Shown in pieces: positions 1-11,042 of a stretch of DNA of 64,000 nucleotides (positions are counted from its first letter, which is position 1; every line of letters starts with the position of its first letter). The position numbers and the translations under genes are program-made. Origin of the DNA: Neofusicoccum parvum (lineage: Eukaryota; Ascomycota; Dothideomycetes; Botryosphaeriales; Botryosphaeriaceae); the NCBI GenBank assembly GCA_020912385.1, contig CP087209.1, positions 1,612,001 to 1,676,000 on the forward strand. Reading direction: 5' to 3'. Under the pieces are notes generated by a model. The model had not been told where the DNA came from. It saw nothing but the letters and a program-made list of their open reading frames with translations, and made no database searches.

Positions 1-1
1 C

Positions 2-709
2 CCGCAGAAGCCGGCTCCTCCTGCGGGGTCTGAAAGTGAGTATGCACTGTCTCGGTTTGAAACGAATATAAAGAGGATGCTCGAAGACCACGTCCGTGGC
101 ACCCTTGATCAAAACGTTTTCCCATACACCAAACCACATGTGGATGCTGCAGCGGATCAAGCAGCACAGCAGGAAGCCGCAGCTGCAGCGTCGTCACTCC
201 GCTCTGCCAAACCCACGTGGGCTAAGTCACGCATGGCCTCTGTGGAACCACGCCAGCGCATCATCGTTTTCATGGCTGGCGGCGCGACATACTCCGAGTC
301 GCGCTCCTGCTATGAAGTTAGCCATGCAACATCACGCGACGTCTTCCTGGCGACCTCGCATATGCTCACCCCGGGGCTCTTCTTACGCCAATTGGGAGAC
401 CTCACGGTTGACAAGCGCCGACTTGGGATCCCCATGGAGCAGCCTCCGCCGAAAGCACCCGCTCATTTGTTTGAGAGGGAGCCCGAGCCAAAGCCGCCGG
501 CGCCACCGCCACACGAGCAACTGAACAAGCTGCGCCAAATGGCTCCTCCACCCCAGCCCCCAACGCAACAGATGGGGAATATGCATGTCGGCCATGGTGG
601 CGCGAGACCGCCAAATGGCGCACCTTCGCCCGCACCATCGAGTGGGAAGCCCGAAAAGGAGAAAAAGAAGCATCACTTCTTCTCGTCCAAGAAGAAGGAC
701 AAGTATTGA
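2..709 (+). CDS. SEC1: Sec1/Munc18 family protein, C-terminal part
   Basis: The reading frame is already open at the window's left edge, so only about the last 235 residues are present. The visible part begins just before YALSRFETNIKRMLED and continues through the conserved RQRIIVFMAGGATYSESR segment and TPGLFLRQLGDL, which are hallmarks of the last domain of Sec1/Munc18 proteins. These bind syntaxins and promote SNARE-driven exocytosis at the plasma membrane. After the domain comes a Pro-rich tail ending in a Lys-rich cluster (EKEKKKHHFFSSKKKDKY), common in filamentous-fungal Sec1. The stop is at 707-709. The 5' part lies outside the window. Family assignment is firm; SEC1 rather than another SM paralogue is inferred from the tail. 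Confidence 0.9.
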   Translation, partial: PQKPAPPAGSESEYALSRFETNIKRMLEDHVRGTLDQNVFPYTKPHVDAAADQAAQQEAAAAASSLRSAKPTWAKSRMASVEPRQRIIVFMAGGATYSESRSCYEVSHATSRDVFLATSHMLTPGLFLRQLGDLTVDKRRLGIPMEQPPPKAPAHLFEREPEPKPPAPPPHEQLNKLRQMAPPPQPPTQQMGNMHVGHGGARPPNGAPSPAPSSGKPEKEKKKHHFFSSKKKDKY

Positions 710-1765
710 GCCTTGGAAGATCTCCGACGTGTTGTACGATGATTGAGGTAAAGCTAGTGACGTTCGGCGGTCGATTTCGTGTCTTTGGGTAAGGTCTTTG
801 TTTCGGGCCTTTAGCGGATAGTTAAGTTTGCATAGCGGGAGCAGAACAGGCGTTCCGGATCTCACATCGTGCGCGCCTTGATGGTGGTTGCTTTAACTGT
901 GGAATTTCAGGTGCGTTCTTGCTCTTGCTACGGTCGGCGGTGTCTTCATTTTTCAGCAAGTCAATTTGATGCCTAGTATGAGCGTCCCACGTGTACATAT
1001 TGCGCAAAAGATTCCACCCGTGAACCTTTAGATCAAAGCGTCTTAGCATCAGTGATCTTTTGGAGTTATATTTCTTTCAAGTTCCTAGCCTTTTGTAGCT
1101 TACAGTGTACAGTCTATACGGACTGTGCAGCTAGCTATCGTTAGTAGAAGAAGCAGCCAATCTGGAAATGCATGGAGAGAACTTCCGCGGAAAAGATATC
1201 GAGGCTTTGAAACCCCATTTGCACTGGTACCAGTACTGGAGTACCCGGTTTGGAGACGGACAGTGTACCAAGCCGCGCAAGCCCCAGCTCACGCGGTGGC
1301 CCCCAGACACGCAAATTATCGCGTTGCATGGTATTCGGTGACACAACGTGAACAAGTACCAATTCTCCGGCATCAACAACGCTCACGCTTGCCCCGATAG
1401 GGGCAATGAATCTGCCTTTCGCAGGTTTCGAGCCTGTCAAAGGATTCCTGCACAGCCCAAAAAGCAAGGGAAAACATCAGATGGCTTGCTGCCTATCTCC
1501 GCTTGGCCCCTCTGCCAACAGTCACTGCAGCCGCGATCGAAAGCCTTTCATCTCCACAACTTGCTTCAGCCTCTCCTCATGCCCTCCTACTTGCGGCTGA
1601 GCTGAAAGACCACCTACCAAAACCCCTGATATCCCCGAAGCCTCTTCGTATCCAGTGCAGCCTTACATCTTCCGTCCATCAAACCATCGTCGTAACGTCA
1701 CTTCTCCAATTCTCCCTGACCAATCACAACAGCACAACCCACGAACCCTCCCCTCCCCCAAAAGA
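710..1765. other. Intergenic region, SEC1 3' side and next promoter
   Basis: Short open frames on both strands here show no family resemblance and unnatural composition. From about 1670 to 1760 the plus strand becomes very C-rich and T/C-rich, as in fungal 5' leaders, just before the ATG at 1766. Nothing else is seen. Confidence 0.5.
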
Positions 1766-2813
1766 ATGCCACCATCCTCTCCCCCACCCTTCGCGCCCGC
1801 GCCTCCCCCCGGCACGCCTCAGCAGCACCACCGACCACCAACCTCCCCGCACTCCGAGGACCCGGAAGTCGCCACCCCGCACGAAGGCCCCTACCCCTCG
1901 CACGACGCCAGCAGCGCCGACGCCAAGCCGCCGGAAAGCAGCAGCCTCTCCCCGGCGCTGGCGCCGGCGCCGTCGACCCCGTCGCTGCGCGCGGACTGGC
2001 TGGCCGCGCGGGCGCCCGAGTACTATCAGCGGCCGCCGGCGGAGGGGTGGTGTTACGGACGGGAGGGGGAAGGGGGGAGGAAGGAGCAGCAGCGGGTGTG
2101 CGGGTTGCGGCCGTGGGCGTTTTGGGTGGTGATTTTTGCGATAGTGCTGGTGTTGGGTGGCGCGGTTGGAGGGGGTGTGGGTGGGGGGTTGGCGGCGGCG
2201 GGGGCGGCGAGGGAGAGGTATGTGGGCGTCTTCTTTCACGTGCGTGTGTTCATGTTGGTGTGGTGGCAGCGGCGGCGGCGGCGGCCAGAGGAGGTGGTGG
2301 TCGGGTCTTGAGTTGCGGCGTGGACATCCCGTGCATTCCAAACACCTCTCTTCGCAGTCACGAGACTCTGCGTCGCTGACACAGTTACTCCCCAGCTCGT
2401 CGAACCCGTCATCGACTTCGTCCTTCTCGTCCACGACAACGCTCTCCAGCTCTGCATCTCCGACATCCACCTCACAAGACTCGATCAACTGCCCCTCGCG
2501 GACCGGGACTTCCTACACCACCACCAACGGCTCCCTCACCTTCCTCCAGCTCTGCGGGATCAACATCTGCCCGGAGACGTGCGACATCGTGTCTGCAAAA
2601 CAGCGGCAGGACACATTTGAGGGTTGCATGGATACGTGCGCCATCTACAACCGTCAAGTCGGTACTCAGAAGTGCGTGGCCGTCGCCTGGGACTACCAGC
2701 AAGTGCGGCAGAGTTTTGATAACTGGTGCTGGCTGAAGCTAAGCCAAGCGCCGCTGGTCAAGGATGACCCGGCGGATGGATTGACGGTGGGAGCGGTGGT
2801 TGTGCAGAGTTGA
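1766..2813 (+). CDS. Single-pass membrane protein with Cys-rich ectodomain
   Basis: Predicted 289 residues in two exons, 1766-2217 and 2396-2813. The donor is GTATGT, and a GCTGAC branch site lies 15 nt before the CCCCAG acceptor. Residues 1-110 are Pro/Ser-rich and probably cytosolic. One hydrophobic Val/Ile/Gly-rich helix follows (WAFWVVIFAIVLVLGGAVGGG), about residues 115-140, then a Ser/Thr-rich stalk and a compact region with eight or more Cys, including EGCMDTCAIYN and NWCWLK. The Cys and Trp pattern recalls PAN/apple-like modules of ascomycete surface proteins, but that is inference. Topology with the C terminus outside is likely. Other acceptors nearby (2357, 2384) leave the stalk start slightly uncertain. 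Function is unknown. Confidence 0.72.
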
Positions 2814-3011
2814 AGTGGATTACGGGTTAGAGGGTTTTCACGGGCAGGCTGGGAGGCGGATACTGGAAATAGGGGCGTCATAGAGCTGATCATCATTCTC
2901 CCAATTTCGATTCGATCAAAGTATATACAGGCCATGGGACTGAAAGGAGTCTAAAGTGCAATGCGGATAAGTGGAGGGTGGGGGGAATTAAGTAGTTGAT
3001 AATAAGTTGAA

Positions 3012-4426
3012 TCACCAGGTATTCTGCCTGAACTGTTTTCGGAACGCATCGGCTGCAAAATGTGTTAGAAAAGGCGTGTTCTCACAGGATTTCCATGACT
3101 GACCATAGTCAAGCACACCTGCACAATCCGATTCAGATTGCTTGTCACGAGCCTCCGGAAGCCTTCAGAAACTTTGTTAGTAAAACATCAAAGGTGGATG
3201 TACTCTGGAGGGGCTCGTACCACTCCCGGATCTTCTCTTGTCGATTGTGGCTTGAGGGATGTGTGCTAATGAACTGAGGGACGGAGACTTCTTCGGCCTT
3301 TTCCATCCTCGCCCAAAGCTCTGCTGCTGCTTCTGGGTTGAAACAGCTTTGAGACATCATCACTTTGCTGCTGTCAGCGCAGGAATACGTGGCAAGAATG
3401 ATGACAAAACTTACTCAACCCGATAAAGTCCGCTTCGGACTATGCCAATCATAGCATTAGCGCAATGCTGTAGAGGGAAGGGACCTTTGCATACCTCTTG
3501 ACTTCTACTGCCAGGCTTCATGAACGTGAGATCAAGAAGCATTCTGGTGAGACCGCCAGTCCCACCAAGGAAGATATCAATGGCAAGAACCGCTGCCAAC
3601 ACGAAGATGCTCTGACTCATACGTTCCGCAGCGTGATGAGCTACGTTGTGGGCAATCTCGTGGCCAAGAACAGCAGCAAGACCGTCTTCATTTTGGCAGA
3701 TGGGCAGAATACCTGAGAAGACGAATACCTTTCCACTGTGTGGAGATTAGCATAAGCAGCGGCTATTCCTTTGCACAAAACATACCCGGGAATCACAAAG
3801 GCATTCTTTTGAGGATCGTCGATGACATGTACCTCCCAATTCTCGTCCGTCAGGCCGGAGGCTGGAATGAGGCGATCGAGGACCCGTTGAACCATTCGCA
3901 CTCGTCGATCCCATGGAGGAAGGATCCGTCCATGATACTCCTGGAGAACCTGATTGTACATTTCTTTTGACATGCTTTGCTCGGTCTCTGGTGATACAAC
4001 ATTGAAGCGGCGCCTTCCGGAGACCTGTGTACAGTCAGTATGGGAAGATTGGACGGCAGCCGTGAGGAGCACGCACAGGTACGACCTGGACGAAAATTAG
4101 ATGATAAACTGGGTCAATGGCAAGTCCGGTCAAACCTCTAGATTGTAGACGTAGAAGCCACCAACAGCCGCGCCAAGTCCACCAATCTCATAGTAGAAGG
4201 TCGGACGAGCAGCCCATCTCGTGAAGATGTTGCCGGCCTAGCGAGCCATCAGCAGACGCAGAGAATCAGAAAATCAGAAGCTGCACACTTGCTGAAACCT
4301 GCTGTACTGAGGACCGCGGCGATAGTAGTAGCTCGCATTGCGGACGTAGCGCGGAGCGGGAGGGCGTCGGGGTGTGACAGCGGGTCGCAGAGCAGCAGCC
4401 AGCCGGGCGGAGCGTTGTGCCCACAT
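3012..4426 (-). CDS. OMA1: Mitochondrial inner-membrane metalloendopeptidase OMA1 (M48)
   Basis: Predicted 326 residues in nine exons: 4426-4289, 4237-4136, 4085-4077, 4024-3786, 3735-3495, 3439-3415, 3362-3221, 3162-3119, 3052-3012. OMA1 is a stress-activated zinc protease of the inner membrane that handles misfolded membrane proteins. The zinc-binding HEIAH is at residues 188-192 and the third ligand lies in SEADFIGL (exon 6). A basic, Arg-rich N terminus fits a mitochondrial presequence, and FYYEIGGLGAAVGGFYVYNLE is a likely membrane segment. The C-terminal WLPEARDKQSESDCA and DAFRKQF match the fungal family and decide the last splice sites. Exon 3 is only 9 nt (Val-Val-Pro); it joins ...YNLE to VSGRRRFN as expected. 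The gene is divergent from the capping enzyme. Confidence 0.9.
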
Positions 4427-5057
4427 GGTTGCAGGGCAGAGCAAGGCGGATGCCGGAGCGAGTTGTTTTCACGGGAGCAAAGAAAGTTCAGAATGCCCAG
4501 CAGCATGCGGTGCAACCGTCATCCTTCCCGATCAGTCAGCAGCTCGCGTGGCCCGTGCGCCGATGGATGCTTCCTGAAGACGCCGATATGTTGTTCCCGC
4601 TTCATTCCGCGGGCTTTTGCTCCGTGGTCTCGCGCTGCTGGCTTCGATGCGCTGCCGGATTTCAAACTGCTGCCACTCGCTGACCCCAGGGTTCGGTTTT
4701 CCTTCTGTTGGGCGGGCCTCTCCCGGAGCTGAATCCGCCAGGGTCCTGTCCCAAGTTGAACACGTTCTGCAGCGTCTGTTCCGACTACCCAGGGGCCCAC
4801 AGGCCCATAGACGTCGAGCGCCGGTCGCGATTTTGGAGAACAAAGAAGCGATGTGGTGGAGTCATGCCGAGTCCCTCGGAGACAACGAGGCACAGCGGTC
4901 ACGTGTGCGGCTATGCTCCGGGTGCAGCCTGAGTCGCGTCGACGTGAAGCTTCAAGGTGAGGCAGAGCAGCCACCGCCCACCATCGCACGACACAACCAC
5001 GACCGAGACCCGCACGCCGCCCGCGCACGCGCGCCCTGACCGGACGCGCATCCCACG
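4427..5057. other. Divergent promoter region, OMA1 / capping enzyme
   Basis: About 630 bp between two divergent start codons. Long overlapping frames on both strands (for example minus 5028-4519) are Arg/Ala-rich GC artefacts with no family match. A C/A-rich leader precedes the ATG at 5058. No operator could be defined. Confidence 0.45.
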
Positions 5058-6332
5058 ATGCCCATCCCCGAGATCCCGGGCGTCAAGGCCGACAGAGCCC
5101 TCGCTGACCAGTTCCGCAATGAGGTCGCGCAGCTCCTAGGCCGCAAGCACCTGGGCTTCCCCGGCGCGCAGCCCGTGTCGTTCGCGCGCAAGCATCTGCG
5201 CGAGCTCGTCGAGCACGACTACTACATGTGTGAGAAGACCGACGGCATCCGCTGCCTGCTATACTTCACCAACGACGGCCCGAAAGAGATCCACTACCTC
5301 ATCGACCGCAAGAACGACTACTACTTTGTTCCTCAACTTCACTTCCCTCTACCCAACGACCCGACCTTTGCTTCCTTCCACACTGGTACCATCGTTGACG
5401 GCGAATTGGTCTACGACCAGGAGCCCGATGGTCTGAAGCTGCGCTTCTTGGTCTTCGACTGCCTCGCCCTCGACGGCCAGTCGCAAACAAACAGACAGCT
5501 GGACAAGCGCTTGGGCTATTTTAAAGAGAAGGTTATGGGACCATGGGACGCCCTATTCAAGAGGGAACATCCGGAGGAACGCCAGTTCCTGCCTTTTGAA
5601 CTTGTCTTCAAGGAGATGTCGTTCCCGTATACCCTGAGCTGGATGTTCGATGTCAAGTTGCCGTCGCTGAAGCACGGCAACGACGGCCTCATCTTTACCT
5701 GCAAGGAGACACCCTACGTTTTCGGTACCGACCAGAAGATCCTCAAGTGGAAGCCGGCGCATGAGAACACCATCGACTTCCGCCTCAAGCTTGGAAACTT
5801 CCCGCCGCTTGTCGCTAATGGTAACAGCGCGGGCGCCGCCGCAGAAGAAGACTACGATGCGATGCCCAACTTCGACCTCATGGTCTTCCACAACAAGGGC
5901 GACTACCGCGTATACGACTCGCTGTACCTAACAGATGAAGACTGGGAGATCATGAAGTCGATCAACCAGCCGTTGGACGGCCGCATCATTGAGTGCTACA
6001 AGGATACCTCAGGCCGCTGGCGCTTCAAGCGCGACGATGCCGGGAAACCTCATTTCCGTGATGACAAGCAGGAGGCAAACCACGTCTCCACCGTCGAAAG
6101 CGTGATGGAGAGCATCGAGGACGCCGTATCGAAGGAGGACCTGACCAGGAACGAACAGCGCATCCGTGACGCATTCAAGAAGCGGCAGGCGGAGCGCGAA
6201 GCCAGGCGAAGGCATGAGGAGGCGCAGCACCGGATGCGGGAGGAAAAAAGGAAGAGGGAATCCATCGATGGTGGTGACGGCATGGTGCGCAACGGGGAGC
6301 CTGCGGACAAGCGTATCAGGCCGGAGGCATGA
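5058..6332 (+). CDS. CEG1: mRNA-capping guanylyltransferase (alpha subunit)
   Basis: An intronless frame of 424 residues. The enzyme forms a covalent Lys-GMP intermediate and transfers GMP to 5'-diphosphate RNA in the nucleus, making the cap. The nucleotidyltransferase signature KTDGIR is at residues 60-65, so Lys60 is the predicted catalytic lysine. Further family motifs include FHTGTIVDGELVYD, HGNDGLIFTC and ILKWKPAHENTIDFRLK (motifs III-V), and an OB-fold part containing GRIIECYKDTSGRWRFKRDD. The last 80 residues are a charged, probably coiled-coil tail rich in Arg and Glu. Length is close to that of yeast Ceg1 (459). The ATG at 5058 is the first in frame and precedes a well-conserved N terminus. 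Confidence 0.95.
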   Translation: MPIPEIPGVKADRALADQFRNEVAQLLGRKHLGFPGAQPVSFARKHLRELVEHDYYMCEKTDGIRCLLYFTNDGPKEIHYLIDRKNDYYFVPQLHFPLPNDPTFASFHTGTIVDGELVYDQEPDGLKLRFLVFDCLALDGQSQTNRQLDKRLGYFKEKVMGPWDALFKREHPEERQFLPFELVFKEMSFPYTLSWMFDVKLPSLKHGNDGLIFTCKETPYVFGTDQKILKWKPAHENTIDFRLKLGNFPPLVANGNSAGAAAEEDYDAMPNFDLMVFHNKGDYRVYDSLYLTDEDWEIMKSINQPLDGRIIECYKDTSGRWRFKRDDAGKPHFRDDKQEANHVSTVESVMESIEDAVSKEDLTRNEQRIRDAFKKRQAEREARRRHEEAQHRMREEKRKRESIDGGDGMVRNGEPADKRIRPEA

Positions 6333-6844
6333 AACGGCACATTCCACATACGAGTCGTTTTTATTATGAATTTTTGAGCGGAGTTTGGGTTTTATCCGGG
6401 CATTTGAAGACGGAAAACAAAAATCCTCAAGGTAGGAACCGGTGGGTTAAAACCGGCGTTTGTGTGACTGATACCCCCTTCCTCTGCAGAGCTTCAGCAC
6501 GGCAGCGGAGGCATGTTTTGAGACGGATGTTTTCGAGGACGATGAAGGTATTTATAGTAATCGCAATGGGAGGGACTTATTTCTTGCTGTTAATGATACT
6601 CGGAATTGTAGTGATTGATGCTAGGAGGATCGCGTAGCCTCCGCTGACTTTGTTTCTGAGGTCAGGCATTCTCGTCATGCGTCATGGGTATATTATTACA
6701 TGAAACTTCTTTTAGCACCAGTTCTTGCCGTGAAGCATGTCCCATACCTTGTGTTGTGCTTCCTTTAGCCCTAGACTGGCTTGTCCTGATACCGAAGGAC
6801 TGTTTCAGCTCCCTTGCTCTCTTTTGCTTTCAATCAGTAACCCT
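6333..6844. other. Intergenic region between convergent genes
   Basis: Contains the 3' ends of the capping-enzyme gene and of ISY1, which converge here. It is AT-richer than the flanking genes. No gene or RNA was recognised. Confidence 0.5.
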
Positions 6845-7870
6845 TCAACCACCAAGCTTCTCCAGTAGCTTGCGCCGCCTCCGTTCAACGAGCTCTTCCT
6901 GCACCTCTTCCAGGCTCGGCAGTATCCAGCCGACGCCATCTCCCGCGTCTCCAGGCAGTTCCACCCACTCGTCCTGGTTGCGGCGGCCCTTCCTGCTCTT
7001 CGATTGAACGTCAACCTCCAAGTCATCAGGTTGCTGCATTAGGTTCCCAAATGCCTCCTCCTCCTTCTGCTTCTCGTACGCCAGCAGCGTCCCGTCCTCC
7101 TCGTCCAGGTTGTAACCGTAGTACGACGCGTCGATGTTGCGGCGCAGCTCGGCGCGTGACGGGCCCTCGTGCTTCTCCTGCGACTGCGGTGGCGCCTTTG
7201 CTGCTTCAAATAATTCCTTGACACCGGGGAGTTCGCGCGCGCGTCCGAAATACCTGCATGACATCCGCGGTCAGCGCGCCGCTCGTTTGTTGTCGAGCCC
7301 CCGCGCACGAGACACATTACGCCGCCACAGCGACAGGCCAGCACGCAACGCCAACAACAACAAAACACGTACCTATACCCCTTCCCGCCGCCCGGAATCT
7401 CCCTCCCCTCCTCATCCACCAGCCGACCCCCCCTCATGTAATTCGGCCCGCCCAGATTCCTGATCTGCACCTCCCACATGTGCTTCTCGCGCATGAGCTT
7501 GTTGATCTCGTCGTTGATGTCGCGGATCTGGTAGTCGGACAGCGACTCGTCCTGGATGCGCGACACCTTGCGCGAGATCTCCTTGAGCACCTGCCCGCGC
7601 CACTTCTCGCACGTCGGGATCGAGTCGATCGACGTGATCAGCTTGGGCCGCCGCGTGCGCGAGATGTCCAGGATGCCCAGGTCCGCGGCTTGCGCCGCCC
7701 GGAACCGGAAAAGCATCGATTGCGCCTTCTCCGAGTTGCGCGCCTGTCGTGCATCGTGTTAGTCGTGGGCGCGTCGGTGAGGCGGTTTGGTCGAGCGCTG
7801 GGGCTGGGGCGGGTGACGTCGCGTGTGTGCCTGTGGAGGGCGCATGAAAGAAAATGCGTGTACTCACCAT
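6845..7870 (-). CDS. ISY1: Pre-mRNA splicing factor ISY1
   Basis: Predicted 260 residues in three exons: 7870-7868, 7743-7373 and 7253-6845. ISY1 belongs to the NTC/Prp19-associated complex and acts in the catalytic spliceosome. The N-terminal [34 protein letters not shown] and [15 protein letters not shown] are highly diagnostic. [20 protein letters not shown] is restored only when the second intron (GTACGT donor) is removed. The C terminus is Lys/Arg-rich and helical ([15 protein letters not shown]). The first exon is only the ATG, followed at once by GTGAGT; its partner acceptor follows an ACTAAC branch site. Without that splice the conserved N terminus would lack a start. Confidence 0.93.
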
Positions 7871-8795
7871 GGTTGCGGTGGTGTGCGGCCTGGACCGAGG
7901 GTGAGAGGACTATGCAGGAGAGGCGACAGCGTCGTAGGAAGTCGTAAGGTGGTGGAGCGGGAAGACGGTGAGAGAGGAGGCAATGTGTTGTTGTTTGGGT
8001 GGTGGGTTGTTGAAACGGGTGCGAGAGGCGGACAAGCAAGCTGCAAAGTGACTTGAGCTCCTCCACGCGAAAAACCGACCGGGGGTTCGCGAACGCCGCC
8101 GCCGCCGCCGCGCCGCCCCACCCATCGGCACCTTAAAAGCAACTTCATCCTTACAGTTTCTTCCCAATGCACCTATCGAAAGCAGTGTTTTTATTTCAAG
8201 GTTCAGCCAGTTATGCTTGAGCACTGTCTCAAATCCCTGTTTGAAACGAGCTACGCGGCTGGCTCGAAAATCACGCCCAACAAGTCAACAGCTATGGGCA
8301 AACGAAGTTCTTGTCGGGATGCGACCTGGCTACCTGTGTATTGCCACACTTATGCATTGGGACGAAATCTTCGGCTTTCGCTGGGCATACATGCGTCTGG
8401 ACGTTGCGGTGCCTGAGATCATGATAATTAGTGAAGCCTGCCCGCGCCACTAGGCACCGACGTGCCGACCCCGCAGTATGCCTGTCCATGTGTGGAGGCC
8501 GGATTCTTGGGAGTTTCAAGGGCGGCATTGACCCATCAATAGTAATACTCGCCTGAGCCTTGTTGCTCCAATCCTTGTGCAAAGTAAGTGAGCATAGATC
8601 AAATATGAATAGTCCATTGAGGCAAGAGAATCACACGGCCCAATCCCTCATACCTATTTACCGTCGTAAACGAGAGCTCCCAACGCTAAGACAACCGTGA
8701 CCAGTTCTAACACCAATACGCCTGTAACGACCCTGGCTAGCACAGTCCGAAAAAACGGGAAATGTACAGGAATTAAGATTCTCGTAAAAGATGCC
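7871..8795. other. Intergenic region upstream of ISY1
   Basis: Holds the ISY1 promoter side and, farther right, the 3' flank of the RMD1-like gene. A short GCC-trinucleotide run occurs near 8095-8115. No reading frame with family resemblance and no RNA gene was seen. Confidence 0.45.
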
Positions 8796-10401
8796 TCAAT
8801 CAACACCTGCGTAGAGGTCGACCACTATATTAACAGCCGCGACCAAGATTTCGGCCGCGATTAGGACGATGACGACCCACTCCAACAGCTCTGAGTGTGT
8901 CACCGTGAGCTGGTCTTTCAGCACGGCAAGGAGGTCAGCGATGACATCGAGGCGCTCGGTCAGCAGACTGACACGCTGGTCCATTTCCAGGTATGAGCGC
9001 ACGGCCTGGTAGATCGGTTCGAGTTGTGGCTCTGCCCACATCAGTTCCGGAGAGTCGAGGACGGAACCTTGGAGGTGGATGTTGATCCTAAGGATGAAAA
9101 GCTCTCCAATCTGCATGTTGATCTCGCGTCGGGAGAGATTGACTTTCCCAGTCGTTGCGATTTGAGAGGGGATGTCCTTTGTGGTCTCAATGGTATTATC
9201 TACCAAGTCCTCGTAGAGGGAAGTCTAATCCAGTCATTAGCTTGGTCCTCTGAACAAAACATACGTAACTGCCGCTTACCTTGACGCTCTGTGCCAATGC
9301 ATGGCTGATGGCAAGCTTGGTCATGTAGTTTTTCTTGTCCCGCAGACTGATGAAGTCGTTGTATATTCGAGCCTGGTACTCGTGCGTGTAGTAGAAGTTG
9401 AAATCCTCGGTCTGGACGTCATCCTTTCCCAGCTTTTCGTTTTCAAACTTCGCAATCTCCCTCAAAAACCGCTGCTCCTGTAGTAGGGTCATGCCCCATA
9501 TCACGACTGTGCCGTAGTTGAATAAGAATACTTCCGGGGTGTGCACGTGGGTATCAAAGTCTATGGAGTCTCGTCGAGACCTTTGCGAACCAATTGCATC
9601 GTCGGATTCCGTCTGGGTCGAACTTTCCGCGTTGTCTAATGAAAAGTTACCGCTCGGGGTGTGCAGGTCAATCAGATCGCCCCGTCTCTGCTCGGTATTG
9701 CCGTCAATCTCAACAGCGCTGTCCGAGTGTCTCCGCTCCGGTATCAAGGACGAGTCGAGTTGGCCATCCGACCCTCGACGTTCATCCTGTTCGGCCGCCT
9801 TCTTCCCGTACATGTAATCGTATGGCGTGTATATGCACTCGTCGAAGAGCTTTGGCGCAGCACCTCGGCTCTTAGCCTTAGCCTTGAGGTATCTCATAAG
9901 CTCATCCATCCGATACGAGCTGGCAGTGCAGTAAGCAGTGACTCTCGGAAGCCTCTCCCGGTCTGCCTTTCCCAGGCGGGCAGCATCGCGGCGGGCGGTG
10001 GGCTCTTTGATCCGGGTGAGCTGTGCATACACATCCCGTCCACTCTCATCCAGGTCATCCTCAGCTTGTTCGGGATTCGGCAGAAGTTTCAGCTTCTGTA
10101 CGTTCCTTGTGGTTCTCTGGGGGCCAATTTTGGGGGCGCCGAGCGTGGACGGGATAAAAGGAGCCCCTTGGCTGTTTCGGCGGCGCAACTTGCTGTTCAG
10201 CGCGGATAGCATGGGCTGACCGCCATTCTGCTTGGTCCCGATAGGAGCTATGGGCAGGTGGGTGGAGGGCCGCAGCGGGGACGGATTGGAGGGGCTGCTG
10301 GTCGAAACATTCGGGTTGAAGGTGACGCTGCGCTGAGGCTTCGCGGGCGGCTTGGACGGCAACAGCGGTGACGACTCGGAGGCTTGGGCGGTCGACGCCA
10401 T
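8796..10401 (-). CDS. RMD1/YagE-family (DUF155) membrane protein
   Basis: Predicted 516 residues in two exons, 10401-9280 and 9224-8796, split by a 55-nt intron (GTAAGC...ATTAG). The first 200 residues are Ser/Pro/Arg-rich and disordered. The core begins near LPRVTAYCTASSYRMDELMRYL and includes FNYGTVVIWGM, EQRFLREIAKFE and MTKLAISHALAQSVK, typical of the family of yeast Rmd1 and Rmd8 and bacterial YagE. A hydrophobic C-terminal segment (LLEWVVIVLIAAEILVAAVNIVV) suggests a tail-anchor-like membrane helix. Yeast Rmd1 was linked to meiotic nuclear division, and the animal relative RMND1 to mitochondrial translation; which role applies here is open. The start at 10401 (MASTAQASESSPLL) resembles Rmd8-type vacuolar-like N termini. 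Confidence 0.85.
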
Positions 10402-11042
10402 GGTCGCGAAGGTACGGTGGGGACGGCTACCTTCTGAGAGGCAGATTGAGGGATCGTGATGGATTTTGCGCGGCCTGATGCACCATCGCGGGAGGGGTGG
10501 TGGTGGTGTTGCAGCCGCCGGGCGCGGGTAGGAAGCTTCTCTGCGGCCGTGGGTGGACAGTGCGGGCAGCGGCAGCTTGAATGACGTTCGTTTGGGCCGC
10601 TGGCCGCCCGCCGCACTGACGACGCACCCCGCCGCGCTCCAGTCGTCCGTCCACGCGCCCTTGTGCTGCGCAACGTCGCACTCCAACGCCCGCAAATCGC
10701 TCTAGCGGTGTCGCAGGTAGACCAAAGAACGGTGAGTCCGAGCAACATTCCAATGCGCGTCGCCCTTATGTCAATCAGTGCAAGCGCTCTGCATGGTTAC
10801 CCCCGCCTGCTGCTGTCTTGCGCCTGCCCTACGCACCCATTGCACCGGAACCTTAAAAACATTTGCGGCCCTGTGCGGGCGAGATCGGCGCCGCCTTGAT
10901 ATCACCTTCACTCCGCTGGGCAAGCCCGCCTTTGTGCTTTACTCCTCTCGACGCACTCTGTTTGAGCTTGCTCCTACCGTCTCTGACTCAACGAACATCT
11001 CACAGTGCTTCAAAGAGCATCCTCGAGCGGAAGTAACCGGCA
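10402..11042. other. Divergent promoter region, RMD1-like / NAD+ synthetase
   Basis: The two start codons lie 641 bp apart and face away from each other. Frames read across this region on the minus strand extend the RMD1-like frame upstream but look like leader sequence. No motif could be assigned. Confidence 0.45.

Noticed and set aside
1724..2488. Minus-strand frame of 254 codons
   Set aside because: It is the mirror of the Pro/Ser- and Gly-coding exons of the plus-strand membrane protein, with Arg/Pro-only character.
4519..5028. Minus-strand frame of 169 codons between OMA1 and the capping enzyme
   Set aside because: Unnatural composition, and it lies in a divergent promoter region with competing frames on both strands.
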